Assembly: GCA_025201765.1 (NCBI GenBank)
Contig: MU623394.1
Coordinates: 1-64,000, forward strand
Direction of reading: 5' to 3'
Length of the DNA: 64,000 bases
Source: Daldinia sp. FL1419
Taxonomy: Eukaryota; Ascomycota; Sordariomycetes; Xylariales; Hypoxylaceae
Shown here: one piece after another, positions 49,484 through 60,768 of the stretch
How the letters are laid out: each line of letters starts with the position of its first letter
Position numbering within the stretch: position 1 is the stretch's first letter
Program-made: the position numbers and the translations under genes
Notes under the pieces: model-generated
Databases searched by the model: none
What the model was told of the DNA's origin: nothing
What the model saw: only the letters and a program-made list of their open reading frames with translations

Positions 49484-49673
49484 CTAGCCTGCTCGCAGAA
49501 CACTTTCCAAGGCGGCCTCCGAAATCTCGTCATAGCCTCGGGCAGAGTGGGCGTTGGAACCATTTGGTACGTGAAACGGTACATCTCTAAACTCGAAGTT
49601 CCCATTCAGAGGTTTAAACGTACGTAATATATATTTCGGCGGTCATCCCGGTTTCCGAAGCCCGTTTCGGCAT
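49484..49673 (-). CDS. Possible 49-residue protein (two exons) or fragment
   Basis: A minus-strand segment ending at the TAG at 49484 reads as coding: DVPFHVPNGSNAHSARGYDE followed by ISEAALESVLRAG. No in-frame ATG lies within it. Joining it to ATGCCGAAACGG (start 49673) through a 37-bp intron (GTACGT donor, TTTAG acceptor) restores phase and gives 49 residues. A TATATAAG element is about 30 bp upstream. The intron would be unusually short. Otherwise this is a frameshifted remnant whose frame also covers FKPLNGNFEFR. I do not recognise the family. Confidence 0.3.
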
Positions 49674-51109
49674 ATTAGGTTAGAACAACTCCTACTTATA
49701 TACCAAATTTCTAGAGAGGAAAGATCTGATAAATGTAATCCGAAACCATTTATAGTTAAGAGGTAGTAGGGTTTCAGATGAGGCAAAGATAGAAGGTACG
49801 CGTTTCATTACTTGGCTAGAATTGTTATATAAATCTAAGAGCTAACAGACTGTTAGGGGCATTCACCTTGCGTCGATATGCGTCATTTAGACCGACATAC
49901 ACCTGAGGTGTCTCCTTGTCAGGGCTCTAGCCCGTGCTACATATAGAACAAAGAACTTGTTCTATATGTAGCTGCCCTTAGCCATAGTTGTAGATAGGTT
50001 CCTCGCGGAACAACGAAGTTGTTTCCTTGCTTCTTGGTCCGCCTCGTGACACTCCTTACGGTGAAGCGAACCGTATCTTGCATTTGAAGATCTGTTTGAA
50101 GCATAAAAAATATACACGGGAGTTGTATTTGGGTGAAGACTCGGATGTGATAGAAGAGGTGAGCAATCATTAGCAACAACAAACAAGGTAGGTAGTTAGT
50201 ATTTTCCGAGAAGCAAGATGTTTGCTATTGTACTAATTATAATGGATTCAAATTGAAAAATGTTGGCATTTTAATGATCGAAGTTGCAGACACGCGATTC
50301 TTGAATCAAGGCTACTCGGACTTTTTTTCTCAGACGGAAAAAAGGGGGAGGGTCTCCTTCAACTTCACGTGATTGCTTATAGGGTATGTTTCTGCTAAGT
50401 AAGCTGGTAATTTTGGTGAATACCTACATAGTACAGTGGCCGGGGCAGTAGGTAATTGGATGCACGGACTTTTAACTAGAGAGATTCTAACCTAAATCAT
50501 CATCCACAAGTATGGTATTACGAGTCACCGTATATACGTAGGAACACGCATATCTCATATCTTCATCCCTTGTAAGTGCACGGATGAGCAACCTCGCTTA
50601 CGTACGTACTTAAGAACAACCAACCTATGCACGTACCTGACAAGTCCTGAATATTGGAAAATTTTGGATCTGTACAACAACTTGAAGTTAGGCAGCATTA
50701 CATGTAGTCAGCTATTCGAAAAGAGCAAACAGGTCTCATATATTCTCGTATATGCATCCAATCGTGTCAATCACACGATGGTGGTGAAATGTCGATGTTG
50801 GCGTATACCCGAATGTTTTTCTTTTTTTCTCTTATTTAGCCGGCATCATTGCCAGAATAACTAACACGAATTCTATATAAAGCAATCGTTTATATCGTTT
50901 TGGATGGACAAGAGAGTCTCGAACCATTCGCTACTACGTTATACCTCAACGTTACCTTTGCGTGTTGCAAGTATACCTCATCATCGTGAATCGAAGCCAT
51001 ATTTATTTCTAACCTCTAACCTGAAAAATTACCAACTTGTTTTATACAAAGGCCAGCCCCGTGTTGTCATAGCTTCGATAATTACCTCTGGTTTAGTTGC
51101 AGTCGCTGA
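49674..51109. other. Intergenic region with a long perfect hairpin
   Basis: Apart from the inverted repeat at 49936-49972 and a second imperfect one near 50010 (GGAACAAC-GAA-GTTGTTTCC), no feature is evident. The right end holds the promoter of the secreted-protein gene at 51110. Confidence 0.4.
49936..49972. repeat. Perfect inverted repeat, 16-bp arms, 5-base loop
   Basis: GCTACATATAGAACAA, a five-base spacer AGAAC, then the exact reverse complement. It would form a strong RNA or DNA hairpin. It is not followed by a U-run, and its role is unknown. Confidence 0.85.
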
Positions 51110-51742
51110 ATGGCAAGAAAAATGAAGTTCATCAACTCAATACCCGTTATTCTCTCCGGCCTCCTATACCAATCCAATATAGCGCTCTCAGAAGATCCTC
51201 CTCTACCCCCGTGGTACCCCCTCAAGCCGTGGGAGGTATCTTCATTTTACGCCCGTAGTCCCCGCGTCGGACCATACGGCACCAACGCCACGACCCTAGA
51301 GATCACCATCTCAAACCCCAGCCTGATACCAGCTGGGCGTGCACCTCATGCTTCGGGCGGTGGTTATATAGTTTTCAGCAACAGCACCGCGCATTGCTTG
51401 ACGCACTGGAAGTTCGACGACAGGACACCATACGGGAACACCAAGGACGTCTGCACTGCGCAACAGTCTGGGGGAACAAGAGCCGATTGGAATATAACAA
51501 TTAACGAGATTCAAGGCGCTCCTTATAATTATATGGATCTCTCTTTTACTCTGGTGTATAATCTGCATGCGGTCGGGAGCGACTTTTACAAGTTGCTGGG
51601 GGGAAACGTTCGCCTCCAACCTGGACAACAATTGGAAGGGGGATGCGACGAGAATGATATCTGTTCGTATACCTTGAAGAACGGAACTGCCCCGCTTCTG
51701 ATACAACCGACGTTGGCGGAATGCAGATACGCCTGTGGATAG
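51110..51742 (+). CDS. Secreted six-cysteine protein, unknown function
   Basis: A single exon encodes 210 residues (206 if the second ATG at 51122 is used). The N-terminus MKFINSIPVILSGLLYQSNI is a signal peptide with a likely cleavage near ALS-ED. The mature part is about 180 residues, rich in beta-type sequence and aromatic residues, with Asn-x-Ser/Thr sites (NAT, NST, NIT, NGT). Six cysteines occur in AHCLTHW, KDVCTAQ, GGCDENDICSY and AECRYACG. The pattern ..TLEITISNP.. and the C-terminal ECRYACG suggest a small beta-fold extracellular protein. I cannot assign a family. It could be an effector, an AA1-like protein or a cell-wall component. It sits between a gene-poor region and the MFS carrier gene. 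Confidence 0.7.
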   Translation: MARKMKFINSIPVILSGLLYQSNIALSEDPPLPPWYPLKPWEVSSFYARSPRVGPYGTNATTLEITISNPSLIPAGRAPHASGGGYIVFSNSTAHCLTHWKFDDRTPYGNTKDVCTAQQSGGTRADWNITINEIQGAPYNYMDLSFTLVYNLHAVGSDFYKLLGGNVRLQPGQQLEGGCDENDICSYTLKNGTAPLLIQPTLAECRYACG

Positions 51743-52087
51743 AATCGTCAAGTTTGCAACGTAGGAACGGATGGGGAATGACAAGGTTGAGAAGAGAGTA
51801 AATTTGAAAAAATTGTTAGGATAAGAAATAATATACCGATCTCCTTTTTCCAAGGGGACCTTGTGACATAGTCTTAGATCTCGGTAAACTATTATTTCTT
51901 GTTGGATTTAAGGCGATTTGTCGTAAGCTAGATACCAGATAGGTATGTCATTCACGAACTGCGGGGTTGGCCGAAGATAAGAATAAGACATCGGTATATC
52001 AGTGAGGAGATCCCCAAGTTTTTGAACTATGTAGCTTTGTTTCCTGTTTCCTAAAGTTATTCGTGTCTGGAAAACCTGATATCCAAG
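51743..52087. other. Short intergenic region before the MFS carrier
   Basis: 345 bp holding the terminator of the secreted-protein gene and the promoter of the carrier gene. No distinct motif was recognised. Confidence 0.4.
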
Positions 52088-54015
52088 ATGAATGTCAACC
52101 GATTGGCGTTTGCACAGCGCCACGAACGGACGCCGGAGGAACGCGATCTCGTTCGGAGATTAGATATCTTCCTTATGGCTTTCGGATGCGTATCCCAAGG
52201 TTAGTTAATGATGTGAATGTTGACGAAGAAAGTAAATTACCTGGCTAATACCAAATCCCCTCTTAGTTATCAAGTGTAAGTGCCTGCTCCGACGAGGCAG
52301 ATACTAGGTACGGAGCAGTCGTGATGTCTAATACTTGAAAAGACCTTGATCAACAAAATATTAGCAATGCTTATGTCTCGGGAATGAAAGAAGACCTCGA
52401 ATTAAACGGCAACGAGCTCAACTAGTAAGTAAATACTGGTATACCCAAAAGCTAATCAAACTCACTTAGTTAACTTGACGTAGTTTCACTACTTACTTCA
52501 GCGTCGCTTATTGCATAATGTTGATTCCGTCTCAAATCATCCTGACATATGTACGACCGAGCTACTGGCTATCCGGTCTAGAGTTGTGCTGGGGCGTAAT
52601 AACAGGTCTCATTGCTCTTGTCCATAACGCGAAGCAGGTTTACATCCTTCGCGTCTTCCTCGGGATATGCGAGAGTTCGGCTTGGCCTGGAATGATGACT
52701 TTATTCAGTAAGACTTCCCTATTTTTTATATTAAACCTTCGAGGAGTATGTGCTTACTTTGTAATATCGACAGTGTATTGGTATACGCCTTCGGAGCTTG
52801 CCAAGAGGATGGGGTTTTACCATTCTTGCCAAGCGCTAGGCTCTATGATGTCTGGGGCATTACAAGTCGCCATCATCAATACTCTACACGACGCGAATGG
52901 CCTAGCTGGTTGGCGTTGGCTTTTTATCATAAATGGAATCATGACAGTGGTTGTGGGCGTTTTGGGTTTCTTCCTATTACCTGATCTACCGAATCATGTT
53001 AACCCCAGGGCTTTTTGGTTTAAGAAGGAACACGCAAGGCTTGCGATGGAGCGCTTAGAACGCTACGGACGAGCCGAACCGAAGAAGATGACTTGGGCTG
53101 GTGCAAAGTATGTAATTCACCTTCAATCTTCTACAAATTTTGTCAATAACTAATGGATTATAGGCGCACCTTTGCTAGCTGGGTAACATATTTTATTCCC
53201 GTTTTATACATTGCAACAGTGCTTGCGCCATGGGGATACGCCTACTTCAATCTCTTCTTAAAAAGCCTGAAGAATCCCGACGGTACTCCCGTGTGGTCTA
53301 CGTCTCAAGTTAACGCCATCCCAATCGGTGGCGGCGCCATAAACGTAGTTTTTGGTATTTGAAAATCTTTTACCCCCTTTTAGCCAAGCTGATCGTGTAT
53401 CTAGTCTGGATTTGGGCCATCTTATCTGACCTCTTAAGGACGCGATGGATTTTGATTATTGTGCAAGGTAAGCGAACCCGAGAGCCTGAAACACGCGATC
53501 ACGCTGAGATTAATATGTGCCTACCGAGTGTAGCTGTTATTGGCCTTGTCCCATGTATCGCCATGAGCGTTTGGACTTCTCGCCCTGATACAACGCCGTT
53601 AGCTACCGCATACGCAAGCTACTTCATCTCGTACTTGACGCTTGGAACTGCGCCCCTAATTATGGCATGGTTATCTGATTTGTGGGTTGATTTTCGATAG
53701 GAAGCCTTGGACTACTAACTAAGTTCTCGTAGACTACCGCAAGATCCGGAGGCCAGAACCCTTGTTGTCGGAATAGCAATCGCAACGTACTACGCGGTAT
53801 CTGCATGGAGCCAAGTCCTTGTTTGGCCTGCCGTTCAGGCTCCTTATTGTAAGTCCCAGAGAATCGACATAAGAAACAAGTAATGGTATTAACATAGAGA
53901 AGATAAATATGGTTGGCAATCGTCTATTGCTCTTTGGGTCTTGGTCATTATAATGACTTGTGTTTTGCGATATATTGACTTGAAATATCTACTGTATGAT
54001 ATACCCTCCGTATAG
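52088..54015 (+). CDS. MFS transporter of the Dal5/liz1 anion:cation symporter type (ten exons, one of 9 bp)
   Basis: The exons are 52088-52199, 52267-52275, 52343-52424, 52484-52707, 52774-53107, 53164-53354, 53405-53467, 53534-53681, 53733-53848 and 53903-54015. All phases agree and total 1392 nt, giving 463 residues. Introns are 50-67 bp. Key segments are KYLDQQNISNAYVSGMKEDL (TM1 loop, diagnostic of the Dal5/Tna1/liz1 family), NYFTTYFSVAY, LRVFLGICESSAWPGM, MYWYTPSELAKRMGFYHSC and GWRWLFIINGIMT. About 10-12 hydrophobic helices are expected. Family members import allantoate, nicotinate, pantothenate or biotin; the substrate here is not predictable. At first sight the gene looks broken in several frames, but each break is explained by an intron. 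The last acceptor is GAGAAG. Confidence 0.86.
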
Positions 54016-55306
54016 TTTGAGACCTCACATGCTTACTTATAGGAAAGGTCGAGTCGCCTGGAATTTAATGCCCTGATTATAGGATCCAAGCCGTCAAGTC
54101 CTGAACCAGGGGAGGCGGAACCAGATTCTAGAGGCCATACGAATTCTCCAAAGACACTTCCAATCGCCAACCTATCGTGAATCTTATAATAGGAGGCTTT
54201 CTTATGGTAACTAACTAGCCTGGGGCGAAGCAAAGTCCTTTAAATCAAGTGAAGTGGTACAGAAACTTTCTTGAAATTAATTGGACAAGGTCCTACTTTG
54301 AAAGGTGCCCTCATAATAACGACCAAAATCAGAATATTGCGACGAATCATCCGTGCCGGTCTCATATCCAGCGCCTTCCTGATCGCAAGGGCTTACTTCA
54401 TTAGAGCAGATGAGCGTACTGATAGGCACTGGGGATTCTTCGTCCTCGTTTTAGATTATTTGACCGGCTAGGAAAACTGTACCAAATTGTCCTCCCAATG
54501 CTACAGTGGTCTATAACCATACTTTCCAGACAACAGATGCTCATCCTTGGATAATTGCCTGAGCTTTACTGAAAAGTTCGTCCGTATATGCTTCGGGCAT
54601 GAAACATCGCAATTCTGAGGTCAGTTGTACTATTACAAGAAAATATAAGGAGTACCTAAGCTTAGGGAGAGACCTTATATTAATATGAGTGACGAATATG
54701 GCATAAGTCTTAAATAATAATACCTTATACAATGCATGCATTCAACATCTCAGAGCATATGGGCAATGTGATTGGTTGGCGCCCCTATTGTGCGTCTTCG
54801 TACAGAGCCTTTGTAGAACACTTCTTCTGCTTAAAGTCACATAACAAATCTCATAGCACAAATTGCTCTACGGCTACGGCTAGTGAGTAAATCAAGGATT
54901 AATAGTATGCCAATTACAAATTATTCGTTATATTGAACCGTCACCTGCGCGTAGATGCCAGAGTTATGCATTCTATTCCAGCTCGGCCTTGCGGACATTT
55001 CCGGAATTTAAAGGAATACCGAGCTGATAATATCCGCTGTCCGAAACAACATGACCAACGCACAACTTCACCATCCTACTCCCGATCAAGAATGAATGAA
55101 TGCATCACCAAGTATTTGGAATAGCTTCATAAACGGGTATAGCATATTAAGTCCATTGTTAAAACCGGCCATGGGATTGTCTAAAATGTATATATAAAGA
55201 GCCTAGACGGCAAACTAACGTGTAGGTGAATAGCATCAAGCAAGATCAGAAGATTAAAAAAAGGAAAACAATTACTAGTAATCAATTAAAAGCAAATTCA
55301 GTCACA
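54016..55306. other. Intergenic region upstream of the hydrolase
   Basis: 1.3 kb with no supported gene. Short open frames at 54033-54233, 54271-54471 and 54541-54741 have no motifs. The right end carries the hydrolase promoter with a TATA box. Confidence 0.4.
55191..55198 (+). promoter_or_regulatory. TATA box of the alpha/beta hydrolase
   Basis: TATATAAA lies 109 bp upstream of the ATG at 55307. It also argues that transcription starts downstream of 55226, so an upstream GTG-initiated reading is unlikely. Confidence 0.45.
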
Positions 55307-56275
55307 ATGCGATCTCACGAACACCGTCTCATCGGGGCAGCTAAGAATATCCCCGTGAACCCCCAGACTCCTGTCTTGTCATTTAGTCCTATTGTTCTAC
55401 CTTTCGCCGATCGACCTGTTGACTTGGACGTAAAAGTCACAGCACCTTCAACCGGCGATGCTCTACCTATAATCCTTCTCTCGCATGGCCAAGGTCGAAG
55501 CAACAATCTCAGCTCCTTGGAAGGATACACTCCCCTCGCCGAATTCTGGGCCGCGCACGGTTTCGTGGTGATACAACCTACACACCTATCCTCCTCATCG
55601 ATCACGGTGGATGCGCCCCCAAAGGGTAACGAGTATTATTGGAAAGATCGTGCTCAGGACCTAGTCCGGATCCTCGACGAGCTTGACACTATTGAGGCAG
55701 CTGTCCCAGGACTCAAGGGACGACTAGATAAGACTAAAGTTGCCGCCGCGGGACATTCTCTCGGCGCGTGGACTGCATGCCTACTTTTAGGCGCTAAGAA
55801 TATCGATCCATGCGACGGGGCGACGTTCGAGAAGTTCGAGAAGCGTATCAAGGCCGGCGTGATACTTGCCAACGCGGGAAAGGCTGGTTCGGACATGTCG
55901 GATACGGGACGCACTATGGTCCCCTTTTATGCACCCGACTTCAGTGAGATGAAGACACCGGCTCTTGTTGTGTGCGGGGATCAAGATGTGAGCCCACACC
56001 TAACCACCCGCGGTGCTGACTGGCATGCGGACTGTTATACCTTCTCTCCAGGCCCCAAAGAGCTGCTTTGGTTGAAAGGAGGCAAGCACGGACTTGGAGG
56101 CGTGAGTGGCTGGGACGCGGCAGAGACACAGGACGAGAGTCCCGAACTACTAGCAGTAGTTCAACGAATGACTTTAGCGTACCTTAGAAGCGCGCTTTAC
56201 GGAGATAAGTCCTGGGATGATGCATGCGATGCATTGAAGCAGTTAGGCGAGCTAGGTACTGTTGAGAGTAAATAA
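55307..56275 (+). CDS. Alpha/beta hydrolase (chlorophyllase/dienelactone hydrolase-like)
   Basis: A single exon encodes 322 residues. The start is the ATG in TCACAATGC; the frame is open for 27 more codons upstream but has no ATG there. The fold is indicated by a first strand DLDVKVTAPSTG, the oxyanion segment ILLSHGQGRSNN and the nucleophile elbow VAAAGHSLGAWT (Ser of G-H-S-L-G). A later strand, TPALVVCGDQDVSPHL, carries the likely acid, and WLKGGKHGLGGVSGWD supplies the likely catalytic His. No signal peptide is seen, so it is probably cytosolic. The substrate is unknown; esters or lactones are likely. The gene ends 127 bp before the copia element, the closest intact gene to it, yet shows no RIP damage. 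Confidence 0.85.
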   Translation: MRSHEHRLIGAAKNIPVNPQTPVLSFSPIVLPFADRPVDLDVKVTAPSTGDALPIILLSHGQGRSNNLSSLEGYTPLAEFWAAHGFVVIQPTHLSSSSITVDAPPKGNEYYWKDRAQDLVRILDELDTIEAAVPGLKGRLDKTKVAAAGHSLGAWTACLLLGAKNIDPCDGATFEKFEKRIKAGVILANAGKAGSDMSDTGRTMVPFYAPDFSEMKTPALVVCGDQDVSPHLTTRGADWHADCYTFSPGPKELLWLKGGKHGLGGVSGWDAAETQDESPELLAVVQRMTLAYLRSALYGDKSWDDACDALKQLGELGTVESK

Positions 56276-56396
56276 AAGGGGGGACGGTGTGTAATCCGAA
56301 GGGCGAACGTACGCCCACAGCATTCACAACTAGGTACAATCGCATAGCAAGTCAATATATCGCTACTCTATTATAATTATTCTCTAAATCACACCT

Positions 56397-56401
56397 GGGA
56401 A
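56397..56401. repeat. Left target-site duplication of the copia element (GGGAA)
   Basis: GGGAA directly precedes the left LTR and is repeated directly after the right LTR at 62652-62656. A five-base duplication is standard for Ty1/copia integration. Confidence 0.85.
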
Positions 56402-56544
56402 TGTTGAAATAGAACGCATATATAAGGTAAGTTACTTATATTATCAAGTCTATCTTAGAAAATAGATGGGCATATCTACAATATATAAAATCATAAATGT
56501 AGGGTATATTATATCCCTATATATTAACCATATATATTCCAACA
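56402..56544 (-). repeat. Left LTR (3' LTR of the minus-strand element), 143 bp
   Basis: Begins TGTTG and ends CCAACA, the inverted termini of copia LTRs. It is collinear with 62509-62651 without indels. Confidence 0.9.
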
Positions 56545-57815
56545 CTCCTACTTAAACCATATCTGTAATTAACCCTAAATATCCTCCTAACTTAACTTTA
56601 TTTATATTTTTATATTTCTTAGGATTTAAAATATATTATTAATGGGAATAGGTTTTTATTAGGGCTTTTATAGGGTAGGTTTTTTAATCCTTCCTTTCCT
56701 AATCATTTAGGTTAGGTATTTCTTATTATATAATATATTTATATTATATTATATTTTAACCCTTATTAATTAATATATGTATATATATATATGTATATAT
56801 ATATATATAAGGAGTTCTTCCCTCTTTTTTTTTTGTGTAATATGAAAAATGTATTGTCTTTTGAGGTTCTTAATGATATGTATAAGGGTATTTTCAACCA
56901 CATTTAGGGGTTAAATTTAGTTTAAATCCAAAATTTTTGGTTTATACTTATTGGAAATTACCTTATATTAAAATCTCTGTTGGTTGTAAAATACCTTTTT
57001 CTTAAAATTTCCTATTTGTTTCACAACTGGAATCCTAAGGCATCTCTAAATTTAACAAATATATTTCTAAATAACAATTTAATAAGGTTATTAACTATTT
57101 ATTATTAAATAAAGATATATATAAAATTAATTTTTTTAAATTATTATTTTTTTTAAGAAAAATATATATTTATTTTAATATATTTAATATATATGTGGAA
57201 TTAAAGATTTTTAATTAATACTAATATTCTTTAATTATTTCCGAAAATAATTATAATAATAATCTGATCTTATATTGCCACCAGTTCCGTTAGTAGATGA
57301 TGTAGTTATATGATTTCCTTTGTAATATTTATTATATTTTTAAATTTAAATTTATATATTAACATAATTATAATAAATTATCTTTTTAATAATTAACTAA
57401 TAATCCTACTATTAATATTAAAGATATATTTTAAAATTAATTATTTAAATTATATACATCCTATAAAATCAATATTTATTTACCTTATAAGATTATCCAA
57501 ATCTTTTTAATATATAAATTTGTAAATTAAGGTACCTTTAAGATATTTAAAGATTTTTTTTATTATTATTAAATATATTATAATAAAGTTTTTTATATAG
57601 TGGTTTAGGTATAAGATAACATATGTTATATTTGGTTTGGTACCTATTATAACATATATTAGGTATCCTATAGTTTATACATACCATTTAATATCCTTAA
57701 TCAATATAATATAATTATTTAAAAATTCTGTAATCTTTAATATGTTAATTAGGGTAATTACAGGGTTAAATTCCTATTAATTAAAGTCTTTTATGATTTT
57801 TTCTAAATATACTTT

Positions 57816-58034
57816 TTAATTAAACTTTATGATTTTATTAGGGCAATCTCTTTTAATAGTTATTTTTAGGTAGTATAAGTAAGGATTTAAATCAATCATT
57901 TTAAATTTTTTAATAAACTTAACCTTAATTTCATTAATTTCAATTTTGGAGGGCCCTACAATTAATAAATTATTAACATAGATTGCTATATAATTGTAAC
58001 CTTTTACAAATATATCCATATCTAAATCCAACAT
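57816..58034 (-). pseudogene. Copia reverse-transcriptase remnant
   Basis: A 72-codon open stretch on the minus strand contains YIAIYVNNLLIVG followed by IEINEIKVKFIKKFKMIDL. This corresponds to the catalytic YVDD box and the following helix of copia reverse transcriptase. Both catalytic aspartates are Asn (GAT to AAT, G-to-A transitions as expected from RIP), so it is inactive. Stops surround it on both sides. Confidence 0.85.
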
Positions 58035-59159
58035 TTTAAAGCCTAAAGTGAATAGGTATATTAATAATATTTAATATTATATCTTTGGTATTTATTTAAA
58101 GTTGTACAAGGCCTTTTTAAATTTATAATATTTATCTGTTCTGTTATTAAATTTGGGGGGTTATTTAATATATATATCTTTATTAATATTTTTATATAGG
58201 AATATTATAATCATATTTATTTATTTAATTTTTAAGTCCAAGGCAACTATTATAATAAAGATTATTTTATAATTTATAGGTTTAATAATTAAAATAAAGG
58301 TATTAATATAATTTAACCCTTTAATTTGTTTAAAACCTTGTATAACCTATTTAACTTTATATTAGGTAATTTCCTTATTAGAACCTTTTTTTATTTTATA
58401 AATCCATTTGTTTGAAAATGGTTTTTATTTTGTTGGTAAGTTATAAAACTTTTACGTATAATTATTTATTAATAATTGATATTTAGTACTTATAGCCTTG
58501 TGCCATTTAAGCTACTTAGGATTATATTTAGCCTTTTAATATAATTTGGGTTTGAACTTTATAGTGGTAATTATGGTATTAATTAGGTATATAGTATATA
58601 TAAAAATTAAATTTATTTTAAATTAGTATTTATATAGTAATAATTATAATATTATTTATTTAAATTTATATTTGGGGGGTTCTTGTGGGGGGTTACCCAT
58701 ATATAGTCTAAAAGGTTGTTTTTGTATGGGTATATCTAATTATATGTTTGGTCTTCTTGGAGGTGTGGGATTCTCTAATTAGTCGTTTTATGGTACGTTA
58801 TTAGGTTCTTTAGATATAGGTGATAAATCAAGGCCTATTTAACCTGGGATTGGTTTTGGTGTAAATTAATTCTTAGGTAGTTCCTAGGTAGTATTATTGT
58901 TTCTTATATATGTGCATAATGGTGGTAATAATATTGATTTAAATCTTATATATTTTCCCAAGGTTATAGGTTTATTTATTAATATATATAAATATTCTTT
59001 TTTAAATATTATATTATTAATATTGGTTACCCTATCTTTATTTATTAGAAATATCCTGTAGATGTGTGTGTTATTACCTGTGTAGCCTAATATCTTATAA
59101 ACTATAATCTTTTCTTAGAATATATCAGCTTTTTAATTTTTTAAGTAATATCTATTTAA

Positions 59160-59275
59160 GCTTAGGGTAACCATATGTACTAAATTTGGTACATCTCTAT
59201 ACCAAGCCTTATATGGGGTCTTATTCAAGGCGCTGTGAGGTGATCTGTTCATGATATATAAGGCCATTTATATGA
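59160..59275 (-). pseudogene. Copia integrase remnant
   Basis: The minus strand reads MNRSPHSALNKTPYKAWYR then DVPNLVHM, matching the conserved end of the copia integrase core (NRSP...KTPYEAWYG.KP.L.HL). It lies 1.2 kb upstream of the reverse-transcriptase remnant in element orientation. The surrounding frame is broken. Confidence 0.75.
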
Positions 59276-60726
59276 TAATTAATTAGTATTTATTTAATAT
59301 TCTATTCTTTCTGGCTTATATAAGGATAATCCTTATCTTAGCCTTAAGCTTATTAATGATGTTTTTAATAAAGTCTTTTAATTAAGATTGTCCTATAATT
59401 GTATATCTAATTATTATATCTTTTTATTAATAAAAACATTTGAATTTATTATTGGTATATATGTTTAAAATATTTAGGGTAATTATGTAATATTGTTATT
59501 TAAGTTTTTCCTATTTTTTAAAGAAATCCTTAAAAGTTTGTAATTAATCTTTTGGACTTTTAAGCGGAATAACTTAAATCATATATAAGAAGTTATAAAT
59601 TATTATTAATTAACCTTTATAATTGTTAATGCCTTAGGTATCCATAGATATATTGGCTTTATCTAAATATAATGATTTTAATTTATAAATGCCTTTTTTT
59701 AAGGATCCTTTATAAGGTGTTTTATTTATTCTACCTTTTATATAAATTTTGTATAAGTAATGTTTTTTTAAGGGTTTTATACTTGTAGATATTTTTATTA
59801 GTTTTTTAAGGTTTTAATTATTAAAATATTTTAATCTTTTATGTTACATTTTAAATAAAGGGTTAGATATAGAATAGGAATAAAGAGCCATATTGAAGCC
59901 TGTTATATTAAGGTGGTTATCCTTTTGATCAACTATATATAAATTATTTATTTTAATTATAATTAAAAATATCTTTTTACCTTTAACTTTATAAACCAAA
60001 TTTTATTAAAATAAGAATTCAATGCCTTTATAGGTTAATTATGATATTAAAATAAGGTTGTAGGTTAGGCTAAGGCAATATATAATATTTAAGATTTTAA
60101 TTATTTTAAAATTCCTATTTATAGTAATTTTAATTGTTATAATGTTTTGGAGTTTAAGTGTAATGGTTTTCTTATTAATATTATAAATGTACAGTCCCTT
60201 ATATGGATATAAATTAATAAATAATATTTTATTACAATAATTAATTTAATTATAACTATTATTAATTATAATTACTTTCTTAAATTTAACTGTTAATTTT
60301 TTAATTTTAAATTTACCTATAATTATAAATCTTAAGGCTTTTAATATCCTTACTATAGATGAGTTAGCAGGTACATAATCCAATATAAGGACAATTATAG
60401 AAATTAATAGTTTTATTAATATATCCTACATTTAATTATTTTATATCTTATCCAATATATTATGCTTTGATTTTTTAAATAGATGTCTTTAAAAAAGTTT
60501 AAATAAGATATTTAATTTTAGTAGATTTGTTGGTATTTTGGTTATAATATTGTTAAATGTTATAAATGTTATAATAGTTATAGGTTTTGGTATGTTTTGG
60601 GAATCTTTATAGGTTAATATTATAGTGATAAGTTTTCCCTCTTCTCCTTTAACCTTTTTAGATTTATCTTTTATATTATTTTATCAACTTTGTGATTATA
60701 ATTTCAGATATTCCTAAAAACATTTG

Positions 60727-60768
60727 GCAGGATTGTGGGTTATAATGCGGCACCTTATAGTTACATAA
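60727..60768 (-). pseudogene. Possible gag zinc-knuckle remnant
   Basis: The minus strand reads CNYKVPHYNPQSC, with a Tyr three residues before the first Cys that a single G-to-A change could have produced from Cys. The position between the 5' LTR and integrase fits a Gag CCHC box. The spacing is not exact, so this is tentative. Confidence 0.35.

Noticed and set aside
52200..53902. Apparent multiple frame breaks in the MFS carrier, suggesting a pseudogene.
   Set aside because: Nine consistent introns remove every break and restore family motifs, so the gene looks intact.
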